Positions 1 through 9,442 are shown, numbered from the stretch's first letter. The stretch: 64,000 nt of DNA from an uncultured Amylibacter sp. (GCA_959347425.1 OY365741.1:1512501-1576500); one strand, 5' to 3'. The notes: generated from the sequence alone by a model not told the origin. A program made the numbers and translations.

Positions 1-1471
1 AGGAACAAACATATCGGAAACTCATGAGTATGCCATATTTTGTGTTCCAAGAAATAAAAAAATATTACACGGGAGAAATAAGAAAGATGCGAATAGCGAG
101 ATAGGCTTTATGAGAACAGGCACTGCCGAAAGTAATTTGAGGTCTGGAAGACCAAATAGTTTTTATGCTGTTTTGGTTGATCCCGTTTCTTCAGAAGTTA
201 TGGGCGCGGAACCCCCACCTAAAGATGATAATTATTCTATGGATGATACAGAACAAGGGTTTAGAAGAATATATCCTAGAAGCGGTGACGGAACGGAAAG
301 GGTATGGAGGCGTTCTTATGAGTCTTTTTTAAATGAAATAAAAGAAGGTGGTATAATTTGTAGGAATGGTAAAAGCATATATTTGCGCACTAGCAATGAA
401 GGTAAATACCACCCAATATTTAGTAATTGGACAGATTCAAAATATAACGCAGGGGCATACGGAAGTAAGGTTTTGAAAAATTTAATGGGTGAAAATCTAT
501 TTAGCTATCCAAAATCAATACATACCGTTGGAGATTGTGTGGGGTCTGCAACTAAACATGGTGAAAACCCCGTTATCCTAGACTATTTCGCGGGGTCTGG
601 CACGACCGGGCATGCCGTCATAAACCTCAACCGAGAGGATGGGGGCAAGCGAAAATACATCCTCGTGGAAATGGGCGAATACTTTGAAACGGTCACAAAG
701 CCGCGTATTCAAAAGGTCATATACGCCAAAGATTGGAAAGACGGCAAGCCTAACCCATTAGGCGGTACGCGGACGGACGCGTCCCCCCCAAACTCGCACT
801 GTTTCAAAACCATCCGTTTGGAATCTTACGAGGACGCGCTGAATAATCTGGAAATCGTCCCCACCGCCACCCCGATAAAACAGGCAATCCTTAAGGACGA
901 ACAAAGCAACGATGGCAAAGACTTGCGCGAACAATATATGCTCTCCTATATGTTAGAAATGGAGGCAAAAATCTCTATCCTAAATCTGGACAGATTCGCC
1001 CGCCCGTTTGACTATACCATGAACATAACCACTCATACGCAAACCGCCGAAACCCCCGTGGATTTGGTGGAAACCTTTAACTATCTTATCGGGCTGCGCG
1101 TTATTGCCCGCGGTGTCATACAGCAGTTCAACGCCCAAATGGAACCCGATGAACACGGCCGAGTTAAAACCGAGCGATTAAAAACAAAAGAAAAAGGCGA
1201 ATTTTCATTCCAAAAGCTGGAAGGCAAAACCCGCGACGGCAAGGTCGTGCTGGTCATCTGGCGCACGTTGACCGGGGATTTGGAACGCGATAGTGTCGCG
1301 CTGGAAAAATACTTGCGAAAGCAAGATATTAACCCCCGCGAACACGAATTTGACGTGATTTATGTTAATGGCGATAATACTCTGCCCAATATCCGCAAAG
1401 AAAATGAAAAGTGGAAAGTGCAACTGATTGAACAGGTGTTCTTTGATAAAATGTTTGGCGGAGCACGTTGA
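1..1471 (+). CDS. mod: Type III restriction-modification DNA methyltransferase (Mod), 5'-truncated
   Basis: This is the modification subunit of a type III restriction system, which methylates adenine in an asymmetric site and guides the partner Res subunit. The reading frame is open from base 2, so the true start and the DPPY catalytic motif lie left of the window; 489 residues are visible. The AdoMet-binding motif DYFAGSGTTGHAV is at about 580-620, followed by LNREDGGKRKYILVEMGEYF. This order (catalytic part first, FxGxG later) is that of beta-class enzymes such as Mod. The C-terminal part, with FNYLIGLRV and then VIWRTLTGDLERD, is typical of Mod proteins. The stop overlaps the start of res by one base (TGATG), so the two are translationally coupled. 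An internal ATG at 110 is unlikely to be the start because the homologous frame continues upstream of it. Confidence 0.9.
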   Translation, partial: GTNISETHEYAIFCVPRNKKILHGRNKKDANSEIGFMRTGTAESNLRSGRPNSFYAVLVDPVSSEVMGAEPPPKDDNYSMDDTEQGFRRIYPRSGDGTERVWRRSYESFLNEIKEGGIICRNGKSIYLRTSNEGKYHPIFSNWTDSKYNAGAYGSKVLKNLMGENLFSYPKSIHTVGDCVGSATKHGENPVILDYFAGSGTTGHAVINLNREDGGKRKYILVEMGEYFETVTKPRIQKVIYAKDWKDGKPNPLGGTRTDASPPNSHCFKTIRLESYEDALNNLEIVPTATPIKQAILKDEQSNDGKDLREQYMLSYMLEMEAKISILNLDRFARPFDYTMNITTHTQTAETPVDLVETFNYLIGLRVIARGVIQQFNAQMEPDEHGRVKTERLKTKEKGEFSFQKLEGKTRDGKVVLVIWRTLTGDLERDSVALEKYLRKQDINPREHEFDVIYVNGDNTLPNIRKENEKWKVQLIEQVFFDKMFGGAR

Positions 1472-4400
1472 TGCCAATCGGGTTTCAAGAAAGACTGGTA
1501 TTAAACCAATGGATGCTTGGGTTATTTGATTGCGCAAGTTTTGAATTGCTGGCAGAGCATTTAAACCGCGATGCAATGGAAGGCTATGATGGCGAAAACA
1601 CATCCTATTTTTACACCGCGTTGATTCGTAATACTCTGCAACGTCAAATACCAGATGACGAATTGCTCCGCTATGATGTCAATATATTTAACCATACAGA
1701 AAGACTCAATAACAACCGCACCGGCAATGAAAAAATAAACTGGAAGTATTTTCAATATCTGGCGTTGCTTTTTACAGAGATTTATCTGGATAAGTATTTT
1801 CGCGATTCGGACGGGTTGTTAACCGCGTTAAATGACCATGTCATGGCGTTTAATTCCGTCCACGCCCCCGCCGATCATATTGATAAATTTAAGGCGGAGG
1901 ATTTGCGCCGTATTGCATTTTTCCAAGCAACTGGGTCCGGCAAAACTCTGCTGATGCACATAAACATTATGCAATACGAATTTTATTTGAAACAATACGG
2001 ACGCGAGCATAAATTAAATCGTATTATTCTGCTTACCCCCAATGACGGGCTATCCCGCCAGCATTTGAAAGAATTCCGCAAGTCTAATCTACGGGCAAAG
2101 TTGTTTGATAAAAACAGCAGCAGTGGGTTTTTTACCGACCAGTTAATAGAGATTATTGATATCCATAAACTCGGTGATAAAATGGGCGATAAAACCGTGG
2201 ATGTCGCCGCTTTTGAAGATAATAATTTGGTGCTGGTTGATGAAGGCCATCGCGGAAGCAGCGGCAAAGAATGGATGAAACTGCGCGAGCAGTTGTGCAA
2301 AGACGGGTTTAGTTTTGAATACTCCGCCACCTTTGAACAAGCCGTCAATACAGGCAACGCACAGAATAAAAGAAAACTACAACAGCAATATGCAAAATCT
2401 ATCCTGTTTAACTATTCCTATAAATATTTTTATAGCGACGGATTCGGTAAGGATTATAATATCCTTAATTTGGATGATGGCGATAATAATGATACCGCAA
2501 AACGCCGCGTTTATCTAACCGCTTGTATCTTGACCTTTTACCAACAAATGCGCTGGTTTGAAGAATACCGAAATATCGCAACACAAAAATATAACTTGGA
2601 AAAACCGCTGTTGGTGCTGGTCGGAGCAAGAGTAAATGCGGGTGTGCAAGATGTCTCTGACCTTGAGGAATACCTGAAATTCTTGGCACAGTTTATCAGC
2701 AATGATAAAACGGCTATTGCCGATTTGCGCGATATTATGAAAGGCACGGCCGGGCTTTATGCTGGCAATAACGATATTTTTGCTCAGGCTTTTGATTATA
2801 TATCGGATTTAGACCCCGCCATGGTTTTTGCCGATATAAAACGCCGCGTGTTTAATTCGGACGGCGGAGCCTTTGTGATAGAACACCTAAAAGGCAGCAG
2901 TGGCGAAATTGCCTTGCGGTTGGGCGAAGGCGACCCTTTCGGCGTTATCAATGTGGGCGAATCCAAAAGGTTGGTTGATGCATGTAAAGGGTATCCGTTC
3001 TTTGATGTACGCGAACGCACGTTTTCCGAATCCTACTTTCGTTTGATTGATGAGGCAAAATCGCCCATTAACATTCTAATCGGAGCAAAAAAATTCACCG
3101 AAGGGTGGAGCAGTTGGCGCGTTTCTACCATGGGATTGTTAAGAGTCGGGCAGGGCGAGGGCTCTGAAATTATCCAATTGTTCGGGCGCGGCGTGCGATT
3201 AAAAGGTATCAATTTCGGTCTTAAACGCAGTGGTGCAACACGGCAAGGAACGCCCAACCGCGCCCCTATGAAACATCTTAAAAAGGTAGAAACCCTGAAT
3301 ATCTTTGGTGTGCAAGCCCGCTATATGGCGCAATTTCGGGCATTCCTTGAAAAAGAGGGTGTGCCAGCAGACAACCAGATGGTGGAAATCCCCCTGCCAA
3401 TTTATTGCGATTATGATGAGTCTGTAGGGCTTAAACTGCCGCATTTAAAGGGCAATAAAACATTCAAAACAAACGGCCCCCAGCCGATAATAAAAAAACA
3501 ACAACTCAAAACATCAGGTGCGCGGTTTGTGCTGAATTGGTATCCAAAAATCCAAGTTATGTCTAGCAATGGCGCAGGCCGCACGGCAACCGAAACCAAG
3601 CATAAGGTGAATCATTTGACCGATTTTAATGTGTTCTTTTTGGATGTTATGCAGATTTTCTTTGCTATGCAGGCACATAAAAATCAACTCGGCTGGTATA
3701 ATATGAATATTTGTCGCGCCGATATTGCAAGTATTTTGTGTGATACAAGCTGGTATCAAATTGAAATTCCCGATAAATACATGAAATTTAGTGATTCTAT
3801 GGACAGTGATATTGCTCGTTGGCAGGAAATAGCCACCGCTTTGATGCGCCAATATATTAATAAAATTTATAAACGCGATTGCAAAAAGTGGGAGCATAAG
3901 CACCTTGAATATCGTAAATTGAAAAATGATGATGATAATATGATTTGGAATAAAGAAAACAAACAAAATCAGTATGTTATTAGTGTTAAACCCGAACATC
4001 AAGATGATATTAGGGCTAAGATAAAAACTCTTGGCGATAGCTTTAAGACGTGGAAATTAAATGATGCTGGGGATTTTGCGCCTGTTGAGCCGAAACTTAA
4101 AGCGTTCTGGGCAGACAAACATCTGTATCAACCGCTCATATATATTGATGGCAAATCCGAGCATATTAAAATTAAACCCACCGCGCTTAATGAGGGGGAA
4201 AATGATTTTGTTGTTGATTTGCGAACCTATATTGACCGTAAGCCACCGTTACTTAAGGGCAAAGACATATACCTGCTACGCAACCAAAGCAGGGGTGTGG
4301 GGGTAAATTTTTTTGAAAACGCGGAGTTTTATCCCGATTTTATCCTTTGGATTGTTGATGGCGACAGGCAATATATTAGTTTTATTGATCCGCATGGGCT

Positions 4401-4647
4401 CCGCCATACTGGTATAAAGAATGAAAAAATTAATCTTCATAAAACTATAAAAGACACTCAAAAAGAGCTGGCTAAATCTGATAAAAACGTCACGTTAAAT
4501 TCATTTATTGTTTCCACCACTCCTTACAGTGAATTTGTAAAGTTGTGGGATGAAAAAATTGAAGATCTTGCAAAACTCAATATCTTTTTCCAAGACGGTG
4601 CAAATGCAGATTATATCAATCGAATTATAGAAAAATCTTTAATGTAA
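1471..4647 (+). CDS. res: Type III restriction enzyme Res subunit (DEAD/DEAH-like helicase-nuclease)
   Basis: This is the ATP-driven translocase and nuclease subunit that acts with Mod. It has 1058 residues when the ATG at 1471 is used; that ATG overlaps the mod stop and is preferred over the TTG one codon upstream. The Walker A motif ATGSGKT lies near residue 153 and the motif II box LVDEGH near residue 257. A later helicase region contains EIIQLFGRGVRLKG. Near residue 955 the sequence FYPDFILWIVDG is followed by ISFIDPHGL, which fits the position of the PD-(D/E)xK nuclease, although a histidine stands where the lysine is expected. The length fits the family. Mod and Res together form a complete type III system apart from the window edge. 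Whether the nuclease is active cannot be judged from sequence alone. Confidence 0.9.
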   Translation: MPIGFQERLVLNQWMLGLFDCASFELLAEHLNRDAMEGYDGENTSYFYTALIRNTLQRQIPDDELLRYDVNIFNHTERLNNNRTGNEKINWKYFQYLALLFTEIYLDKYFRDSDGLLTALNDHVMAFNSVHAPADHIDKFKAEDLRRIAFFQATGSGKTLLMHINIMQYEFYLKQYGREHKLNRIILLTPNDGLSRQHLKEFRKSNLRAKLFDKNSSSGFFTDQLIEIIDIHKLGDKMGDKTVDVAAFEDNNLVLVDEGHRGSSGKEWMKLREQLCKDGFSFEYSATFEQAVNTGNAQNKRKLQQQYAKSILFNYSYKYFYSDGFGKDYNILNLDDGDNNDTAKRRVYLTACILTFYQQMRWFEEYRNIATQKYNLEKPLLVLVGARVNAGVQDVSDLEEYLKFLAQFISNDKTAIADLRDIMKGTAGLYAGNNDIFAQAFDYISDLDPAMVFADIKRRVFNSDGGAFVIEHLKGSSGEIALRLGEGDPFGVINVGESKRLVDACKGYPFFDVRERTFSESYFRLIDEAKSPINILIGAKKFTEGWSSWRVSTMGLLRVGQGEGSEIIQLFGRGVRLKGINFGLKRSGATRQGTPNRAPMKHLKKVETLNIFGVQARYMAQFRAFLEKEGVPADNQMVEIPLPIYCDYDESVGLKLPHLKGNKTFKTNGPQPIIKKQQLKTSGARFVLNWYPKIQVMSSNGAGRTATETKHKVNHLTDFNVFFLDVMQIFFAMQAHKNQLGWYNMNICRADIASILCDTSWYQIEIPDKYMKFSDSMDSDIARWQEIATALMRQYINKIYKRDCKKWEHKHLEYRKLKNDDDNMIWNKENKQNQYVISVKPEHQDDIRAKIKTLGDSFKTWKLNDAGDFAPVEPKLKAFWADKHLYQPLIYIDGKSEHIKIKPTALNEGENDFVVDLRTYIDRKPPLLKGKDIYLLRNQSRGVGVNFFENAEFYPDFILWIVDGDRQYISFIDPHGLRHTGIKNEKINLHKTIKDTQKELAKSDKNVTLNSFIVSTTPYSEFVKLWDEKIEDLAKLNIFFQDGANADYINRIIEKSLM

Positions 4648-4661
4648 GAGGGACAATAAAA

Positions 4662-4754
4662 ATGATTAAAACAACGCATAATTTAGACCAGCACATGTCG
4701 GCTTTGCACCAGATAGCTGCGCAGGGCAAAAACAAATTATCAATCCCTAATTAA
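4662..4754 (+). CDS. Short 30-residue ORF after res, possibly a truncated third gene
   Basis: An ATG 14 bases after the res stop, preceded by a GAGGGA ribosome-binding site, opens a frame of 30 codons starting MIKTTHNLDQHMSALHQIAA. It ends inside the 3' end of the oppositely oriented DUF5681 gene. The good ribosome site and tight spacing suggest the start of a third gene of the restriction operon. It may have lost its remainder when the recombinase element entered. I recognise no family, and it could be a chance ORF. Confidence 0.25.
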   Translation: MIKTTHNLDQHMSALHQIAAQGKNKLSIPN

Positions 4755-5544
4755 TCTTAAAACTTTTCGGTTTAGTGGGTAATATATCCTGTTCAATCCG
4801 CCGTTGCGTTTCTGCCCAGCGCGATCTATCTTTTACCACCTTCTCAATCGGTTCATTAAAGCGGTTTATAAGCGCTCGCTCCGTTACCTCTAAGAAATAT
4901 TGGCAAAGATCAATATTATCTTTATTTTGTTTAATCGCATCTTTTCCTTTAGGACGTTTGGCTTTATGAAATTTTATCATATCCTCGCTTACCTTTTTCT
5001 GCATCCATAGTTTATCCCAAAGTTTTTTAGCGTTCTGATCAAAAGGCCCTATAACCGTAACATCTCCGTTTTCAAGATCAAATATAATGTTGTCAGGATG
5101 GGGCAGGATTTCATCTTCAATATCGTGACCATTCTTTTTGGCATCAGCAATCATTTTTTTGACAGTATTTACATAGTCAACTGCATCGTTAAGTGTTTGA
5201 TCTTTCTCGGCCTTTTTTGTTTTTTCGGCCATCGCAAGGATTTCCATTAAAAGCTTTTGCGCACGAATATTACCTCTCGCGGCATTAATGGCGAGCGATC
5301 GCATCGCGGCTTTTATCATCGGTAACTTTATCGGCCCCGATTCATCTTTTACCGTCACCTCGCGGTGCGCCTCTTCAATAATAATATCAATAAACCGACT
5401 TGTTTGTTTGGGCAATTTATTCAGCGCGCCTCTGGGACGGCCACTTGGATTGCCCGATGTGCCCTTTTTAAATTGACTGGTTTTTGGGGGCTTTTTGTAA
5501 CCGGTATCATAATCGGCGATATGGGGTATTTTGGGGCTATCCAT
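4747..5544 (-). CDS. DUF5681 domain-containing protein (phage/mobile-element type)
   Basis: This 265-residue protein carries near its N-terminus the DUF5681 signature FKKGTSGNPSGRPRGALNK (about residues 26-44). The domain is common in alphaproteobacterial prophages and mobile elements next to ParB-methylase or terminase genes. The rest is rich in Lys and Asp/Glu and has no recognisable catalytic motif. The start overlaps the end of the upstream methylase gene by 8 bases and has a GAGGAT ribosome site inside that gene, so the two are co-translated. Its molecular function is unknown. Its 3' end runs head-on into the short ORF after res, which marks the probable left border of the mobile element. 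Confidence 0.75.
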   Translation of the reverse strand: MDSPKIPHIADYDTGYKKPPKTSQFKKGTSGNPSGRPRGALNKLPKQTSRFIDIIIEEAHREVTVKDESGPIKLPMIKAAMRSLAINAARGNIRAQKLLMEILAMAEKTKKAEKDQTLNDAVDYVNTVKKMIADAKKNGHDIEDEILPHPDNIIFDLENGDVTVIGPFDQNAKKLWDKLWMQKKVSEDMIKFHKAKRPKGKDAIKQNKDNIDLCQYFLEVTERALINRFNEPIEKVVKDRSRWAETQRRIEQDILPTKPKSFKIN

Positions 5545-6868
5545 TTTTATTATCCTCTTCGTTTGTGCTTGTTTCTGCGCGATGAATTAACACCGCCTCG
5601 TCTTTGTTATAAACCTCCCAACGCGCCAGAATCACATCGCAATAATGCGCGTCAAGCTCGCACAAATAACCTTTGCGCCCAGTCTTTTCCGCTGCGATAA
5701 GGGTAGACCCAGACCCGCCGAAAAGATCCAAAACAATGTCCCCGCGCCCCGATACATCTTTAATCGCATCGGCAATCATCTGCACGGGTTTCACCGTCGG
5801 GTGCATTTTTAATTCCTCCAAATTCGCCCCGCGATATTGCCACACATTGGTGCGATAACGCCCGTGTTGCCCCAGTTCAAAACTGTTAATATGGGTAGCG
5901 GTGCCATGTTTATAGGCAAAAATCATCTCGTGTCGCGAGCGATAAAACACGCCCATCCCACCGTTGTCTTTGGCCCAAACAATCAGGTTTTTCAGCTCGC
6001 TATAAACGCCATCGGCCGCGTCCATGACTTCGCGGATATGCCGCCAATCCATGCAGATAAAATGGATTGAGCCATCAATCGCGTGACGCGTCAGGTTCTC
6101 AAAAGTCTTACGCAGAAAGGCGGTAAATTCATTTTGGCTCATCTCGCCCGATGCCATGGCGAACTCGGCGTGTTTGATTTTTCCCATACCACTGACATTG
6201 CCATCAATCTTTACATTATAGGGCGGGTCGGTAAAAACCATCTGTGATTTGCCACCATCCATTAATTTATCAACCGTGTCGGGGGCAAGGCTATCGCCAC
6301 AAATTAGGCGGTGATTGCCGAGCTGCCAGATGTCGCCAAGCTGCACACGTTCGACAACTTCTTTGGGTAAAATATCATCGCGCGGGTCGCTGTCCTCTTC
6401 GGGCTCGACATCGCCAATCAAGGTATCAATCGCAGCAATGGAAAACCCCGTCGTTTCAATATCAAAGGCAAGATCGATTTCTGAAAGGGCTTTTAATTCC
6501 TGCGAAAGCAAATCCTCGTCCCAAGTTGAATTCAGCGCGATTTGATTATCCGCCAGAACATAGGCACGTTTTTGATCGTCCGAAAGATGCTGAATATGAA
6601 TGCAGGGAAGGCTGTCTATGCCCAGCAGTTTTGCCGCTTCAACCCGCCCGTGTCCCGCAATAATTGTTTTATTTTGGTCAATTAATATCGGATTGGTGAA
6701 ACCAAATTCTTTGATGGAATTGGCGATTTGTGCCAGTTGCTTTTTGGAATGTTTGCGGGCATTGCGCTCCCAAGGGGTGAGTTCCTTGGGATCAAGATAG
6801 CATATTTGCTTGGTAAATTGATTTGATTCGATTCTGGGTGATTCTGGGTTATTTTGTTGATTTTCCAT
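5537..6868 (-). CDS. ParB-domain DNA methyltransferase (beta-class, DPPY)
   Basis: An N-terminal ParB/Srx-like nuclease domain (LTPWERNARKHSKKQLAQIA, then IIAGHGRVEAAKLLG) is fused to an N6-adenine/N4-cytosine DNA methyltransferase. The catalytic motif TDPPYN precedes the AdoMet motif LDLFGGSGSTLIA, which is the beta-class order. Such fusions are frequent in alphaproteobacterial prophages and usually lack a partner endonuclease. I prefer the ATG at 6868 because AGGA sits six bases ahead of it. A GTG at 6913 and an ATG at 6904 would add 15 or 12 residues but lack a ribosome site. The gene is coupled to the DUF5681 gene downstream and diverges from the DUF2924/recombinase pair. Its methylation target cannot be read from the sequence. 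Confidence 0.88.
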   Translation of the reverse strand: MENQQNNPESPRIESNQFTKQICYLDPKELTPWERNARKHSKKQLAQIANSIKEFGFTNPILIDQNKTIIAGHGRVEAAKLLGIDSLPCIHIQHLSDDQKRAYVLADNQIALNSTWDEDLLSQELKALSEIDLAFDIETTGFSIAAIDTLIGDVEPEEDSDPRDDILPKEVVERVQLGDIWQLGNHRLICGDSLAPDTVDKLMDGGKSQMVFTDPPYNVKIDGNVSGMGKIKHAEFAMASGEMSQNEFTAFLRKTFENLTRHAIDGSIHFICMDWRHIREVMDAADGVYSELKNLIVWAKDNGGMGVFYRSRHEMIFAYKHGTATHINSFELGQHGRYRTNVWQYRGANLEELKMHPTVKPVQMIADAIKDVSGRGDIVLDLFGGSGSTLIAAEKTGRKGYLCELDAHYCDVILARWEVYNKDEAVLIHRAETSTNEEDNKNG

Positions 6869-6967
6869 AGTTTTTCCTAAGTTTTGTGATTCAATTCGTG
6901 CCATTTTTATCACACTAACACAATAAAAAAATTAAAAAAGCCTAAAAGCGTCATATTCGTTCTTTTA

Positions 6968-6995
6968 TTGGAAAAAGACTAGACTTCGCTATTTA
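6968..6995 (+). promoter_or_regulatory. Putative promoter for the DUF2924-recombinase pair
   Basis: In the 200-bp AT-rich divergent region, TTGGAA at 6968-6973 and TATTTA at 6990-6995 are separated by 16 bases. A strong AAGGAGA ribosome site follows at 7060-7066, just before the ATG at 7071. The match to the sigma-70 consensus is only moderate. The minus-strand methylase promoter must lie in the same region but I cannot fix it. Confidence 0.3.
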
Positions 6996-7070
6996 TTAAA
7001 GCAATGTTGCCCCTATGCTCGACTGAATTCGGGCTTGTCTCAGTAGGAAACCAAATCTTAAGGAGACATT

Positions 7071-7487
7071 ATGGCACCTACATTAGAATCGATTGAACAC
7101 GCCAGCAGGGATGAGCTGATTAAAACGTGGAAGGCTTTGCTGAAAGCCTCACCATCAAAATCGTTAAGTCAACCTTTAATGCGACGTATCCTGATTTTTG
7201 AATTGCAAGCCAAGCAATTTGGCGGGTTTGACCGCAAAACTAGGGCGGTGATTAAGACCTATCAAAATCATAAAAAATCACCGCCGACAAAACACCCAAA
7301 ACTCAAATCAGGCGCGTATTTGATGCGCGAATGGAACGGTATAACCCATCGGGTGGAGGTGATTGACGGCGGGTTTATTTGGAACGGGTCGCAATACAAA
7401 TCTCTGTCATCAATCGCAAAATTAATCACGGGGGCGCATTGGTCGGGTCCGCGATTCTTTGGCTTGAACGCGGGGGCGCAACAATGA
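7071..7487 (+). CDS. DUF2924 domain-containing protein
   Basis: This 138-residue protein fits the DUF2924 family along its length. The conserved C-terminal half has LMREWNGITHRVEVIDGGF and then LITGAHWSGPRFFGL. The family has no known biochemical role but almost always sits directly upstream of a large serine recombinase in Alphaproteobacteria, as here. It is therefore likely an accessory, perhaps a directionality or DNA-binding factor; that role is inference. The start has a strong AAGGAGA site at the right distance. The stop overlaps the recombinase start by four bases (ATGA). Confidence 0.85.
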   Translation: MAPTLESIEHASRDELIKTWKALLKASPSKSLSQPLMRRILIFELQAKQFGGFDRKTRAVIKTYQNHKKSPPTKHPKLKSGAYLMREWNGITHRVEVIDGGFIWNGSQYKSLSSIAKLITGAHWSGPRFFGLNAGAQQ

Positions 7488-9070
7488 ATAAGCCAAAAAT
7501 CAGATGCGCCATTTACACGCGCAAATCCTCTGACGAAGGGTTGGAACAAGAATTTAATTCGCTTGACGCACAATACGAATCCTGCGCGGCCTATATCGCC
7601 AGCCAAAAACACGAGGGCTGGACTCTGGTTAAAAAACGCTATGATGACGGCGGAGTGTCGGGCGGTACTCTGGAACGGGCAGGGCTAAAAAATCTGCTTA
7701 CCGATATTGACGCGGGTTTGATTGACATGATTATCGTTTATAAAATTGACCGCCTTACCCGTTCGTTGGGCGATTTTTCCAAAATAGTCGATCGGCTGGA
7801 CGCAGCAAATGCCAGCTTTGTTTCCGTAACGCAGAGCTTTAATACCGCGACATCCATGGGGCGATTAACGCTTAACATGTTGCTCAGCTTTGCCCAGTTT
7901 GAACGCGAAGTCACGGCGGAACGGATACGCGATAAAATTGCTGCGTCCAAAGCCAAAGGGTTGTGGATGGGCGGAACCGTGCCTTTGGGTTACGCGCCGA
8001 ATCCTGATAAAAACATCCGCGGGCTGATTGTTAATCCGTCAAACGCGCAGAGGGTCAAACGCCTGTTTGCCCTTTATGATACGCTGGGGTGTCTTAGCAA
8101 AGTTGAAAAGGCAATGGCAGACGGTGCGGGCAAACCGATGTCGCGTGGGGCGATTCACCAGATTATTACCAACCCGATTTATATTGGCAAAATCAAACAC
8201 AAGGATAAAATTTATGACGGACAGCACGAGGCGATTATTGATCCCGTGCTTTGGGAACGGGTGCAATCCGCGTTGCAAAACGCCAGTGCCAAACGCCGAG
8301 GCGTCGCCCATATTGCCAGCCATGACGCTCCGCTAAAAGGCAAAATGTTTGATGAAACGGGCGACCATTTGACTCCGACCCATACGAAGAAAAGCGGGCG
8401 GATTATTCGGTATTATATTTCCAATCGCTTGATTAAAAACAAAGACCCGAGCGGGTGGCGATTGCCCGCGAAACAGATTGAGGTGGCGATTGCCAATCTG
8501 TGTGGTGAATGTCTGGATACCCTTGGCACCAGAGCCTCTGCCGATATTAATTCGGTGCAGGAATTTGATGTGGTTTGCGCCCACCTGCGCATCCAGTCGA
8601 TAACCCAATGGGCGCAGATTATTGAACGGATAGATCTTGCGCCCGCCGAAATAAAGGTGCAATTTAATCGTGCCAGATTGGCGAAGGCTTTGGGCGTTAA
8701 TGCGGATAATTTGGATGAACGCGATCTTGCCCTATGTTCGCCCCTTGCTATGAAACGGCGTGGGGTGGAGCAAAAACTTATCATCGGCACGCGCACACCC
8801 GAACCCGATAAAACGCTTATTCATAATCTCACCCGCGCCCATGGTTGGTTGAACCGTATCAAGGCGGGCGAGGGTATTGCCGACATTGCTAAATCGGATA
8901 AAATATCGCCCAGTTGTATTCGCACCCGTCTTGGGCTGGCGTTGCTATCGCCCAAAATTCAATCCGCGATAATGGAGGGGCAGCACCCGCCAGACATCAC
9001 CACGCAGAAATTAATTACAATCACCTTGCCACTGAATTGGCAAGCGCAAGAAAGCCAGCTTGGGTTTTAA
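7484..9070 (+). CDS. Large serine recombinase (resolvase/integrase family)
   Basis: This 528-residue site-specific recombinase probably moved the surrounding element. The N-terminal resolvase domain begins CAIYTRKSSDEGLEQEFNSL, with the expected catalytic serine in the YTRKS segment. It continues with IIVYKIDRLTRS and FAQFEREVTAERIRDKIAAS. The recombinase domain follows (GTVPLGYAPN, then GAIHQIITNPIYIGKIKHK). The C-terminal third is longer than in small resolvases and contains a helix-turn-helix-like stretch near its end. The ATG at 7484 is chosen because it overlaps the DUF2924 stop; an upstream in-frame start at 7379 would lie inside that gene. No other integrase or transposase is visible between 1 and 18 kb. 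Confidence 0.92.
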   Translation: MNKPKIRCAIYTRKSSDEGLEQEFNSLDAQYESCAAYIASQKHEGWTLVKKRYDDGGVSGGTLERAGLKNLLTDIDAGLIDMIIVYKIDRLTRSLGDFSKIVDRLDAANASFVSVTQSFNTATSMGRLTLNMLLSFAQFEREVTAERIRDKIAASKAKGLWMGGTVPLGYAPNPDKNIRGLIVNPSNAQRVKRLFALYDTLGCLSKVEKAMADGAGKPMSRGAIHQIITNPIYIGKIKHKDKIYDGQHEAIIDPVLWERVQSALQNASAKRRGVAHIASHDAPLKGKMFDETGDHLTPTHTKKSGRIIRYYISNRLIKNKDPSGWRLPAKQIEVAIANLCGECLDTLGTRASADINSVQEFDVVCAHLRIQSITQWAQIIERIDLAPAEIKVQFNRARLAKALGVNADNLDERDLALCSPLAMKRRGVEQKLIIGTRTPEPDKTLIHNLTRAHGWLNRIKAGEGIADIAKSDKISPSCIRTRLGLALLSPKIQSAIMEGQHPPDITTQKLITITLPLNWQAQESQLGF

Positions 9071-9117
9071 CCCGCCCCTGTTATTATTTTTCGCTTTGCC
9101 TGTTTTGGTTTTACCAC

Positions 9118-9258
9118 TTCCCTGTTTTGAAATGCGCTATTCCGTGTTATTTTCAGAGCAGGGAATTCGCCTTTAAACCCCTGTGTGGCAGGGGCTACAC
9201 GCGGGGATATAGGATGCGATGCCCCCAAAAACACCAGTATTCCCTGTAAATTCCCTGT
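9118..9258. repeat. Cluster of four TTCCCTGT motifs behind the recombinase
   Basis: TTCCCTGT occurs at 9118-9125, 9240-9247 and 9251-9258 in direct orientation. Its inverted core CAGGGAA is at 9159-9165. The spacing and the position directly after the recombinase stop suggest a recombinase-binding or attachment region. No second copy of a core sequence near the left border could be found by eye, so this remains a guess. Confidence 0.35.
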
Positions 9259-9422
9259 TAATTTATTTTGGGCAAGCGAAATCCCCAAACCGAACCGCCG
9301 AAAATAGGCGACAGAGACGGCGCGGGTTTTATCGCGTAAAACCCAACGTTCCGTGCGTCTCTACGCACCACGCCCCCCGCTAACCTGCGGAAAACACGCA
9401 CTAATATCATGAAAAAAAGGTG

Positions 9423-9442
9423 AGACCCGCAAACGCGGGTCT
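9423..9442 (-). terminator. Perfect 8-bp hairpin with a U-tract on the minus strand
   Basis: AGACCCGC and GCGGGTCT flank a 4-base loop. Read on the minus strand, the stem is followed four bases later by seven T residues, as in an intrinsic terminator. No minus-strand gene ends here, so it may belong to a gene lost with the insertion, or protect the region against antisense transcription. Confidence 0.3.
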
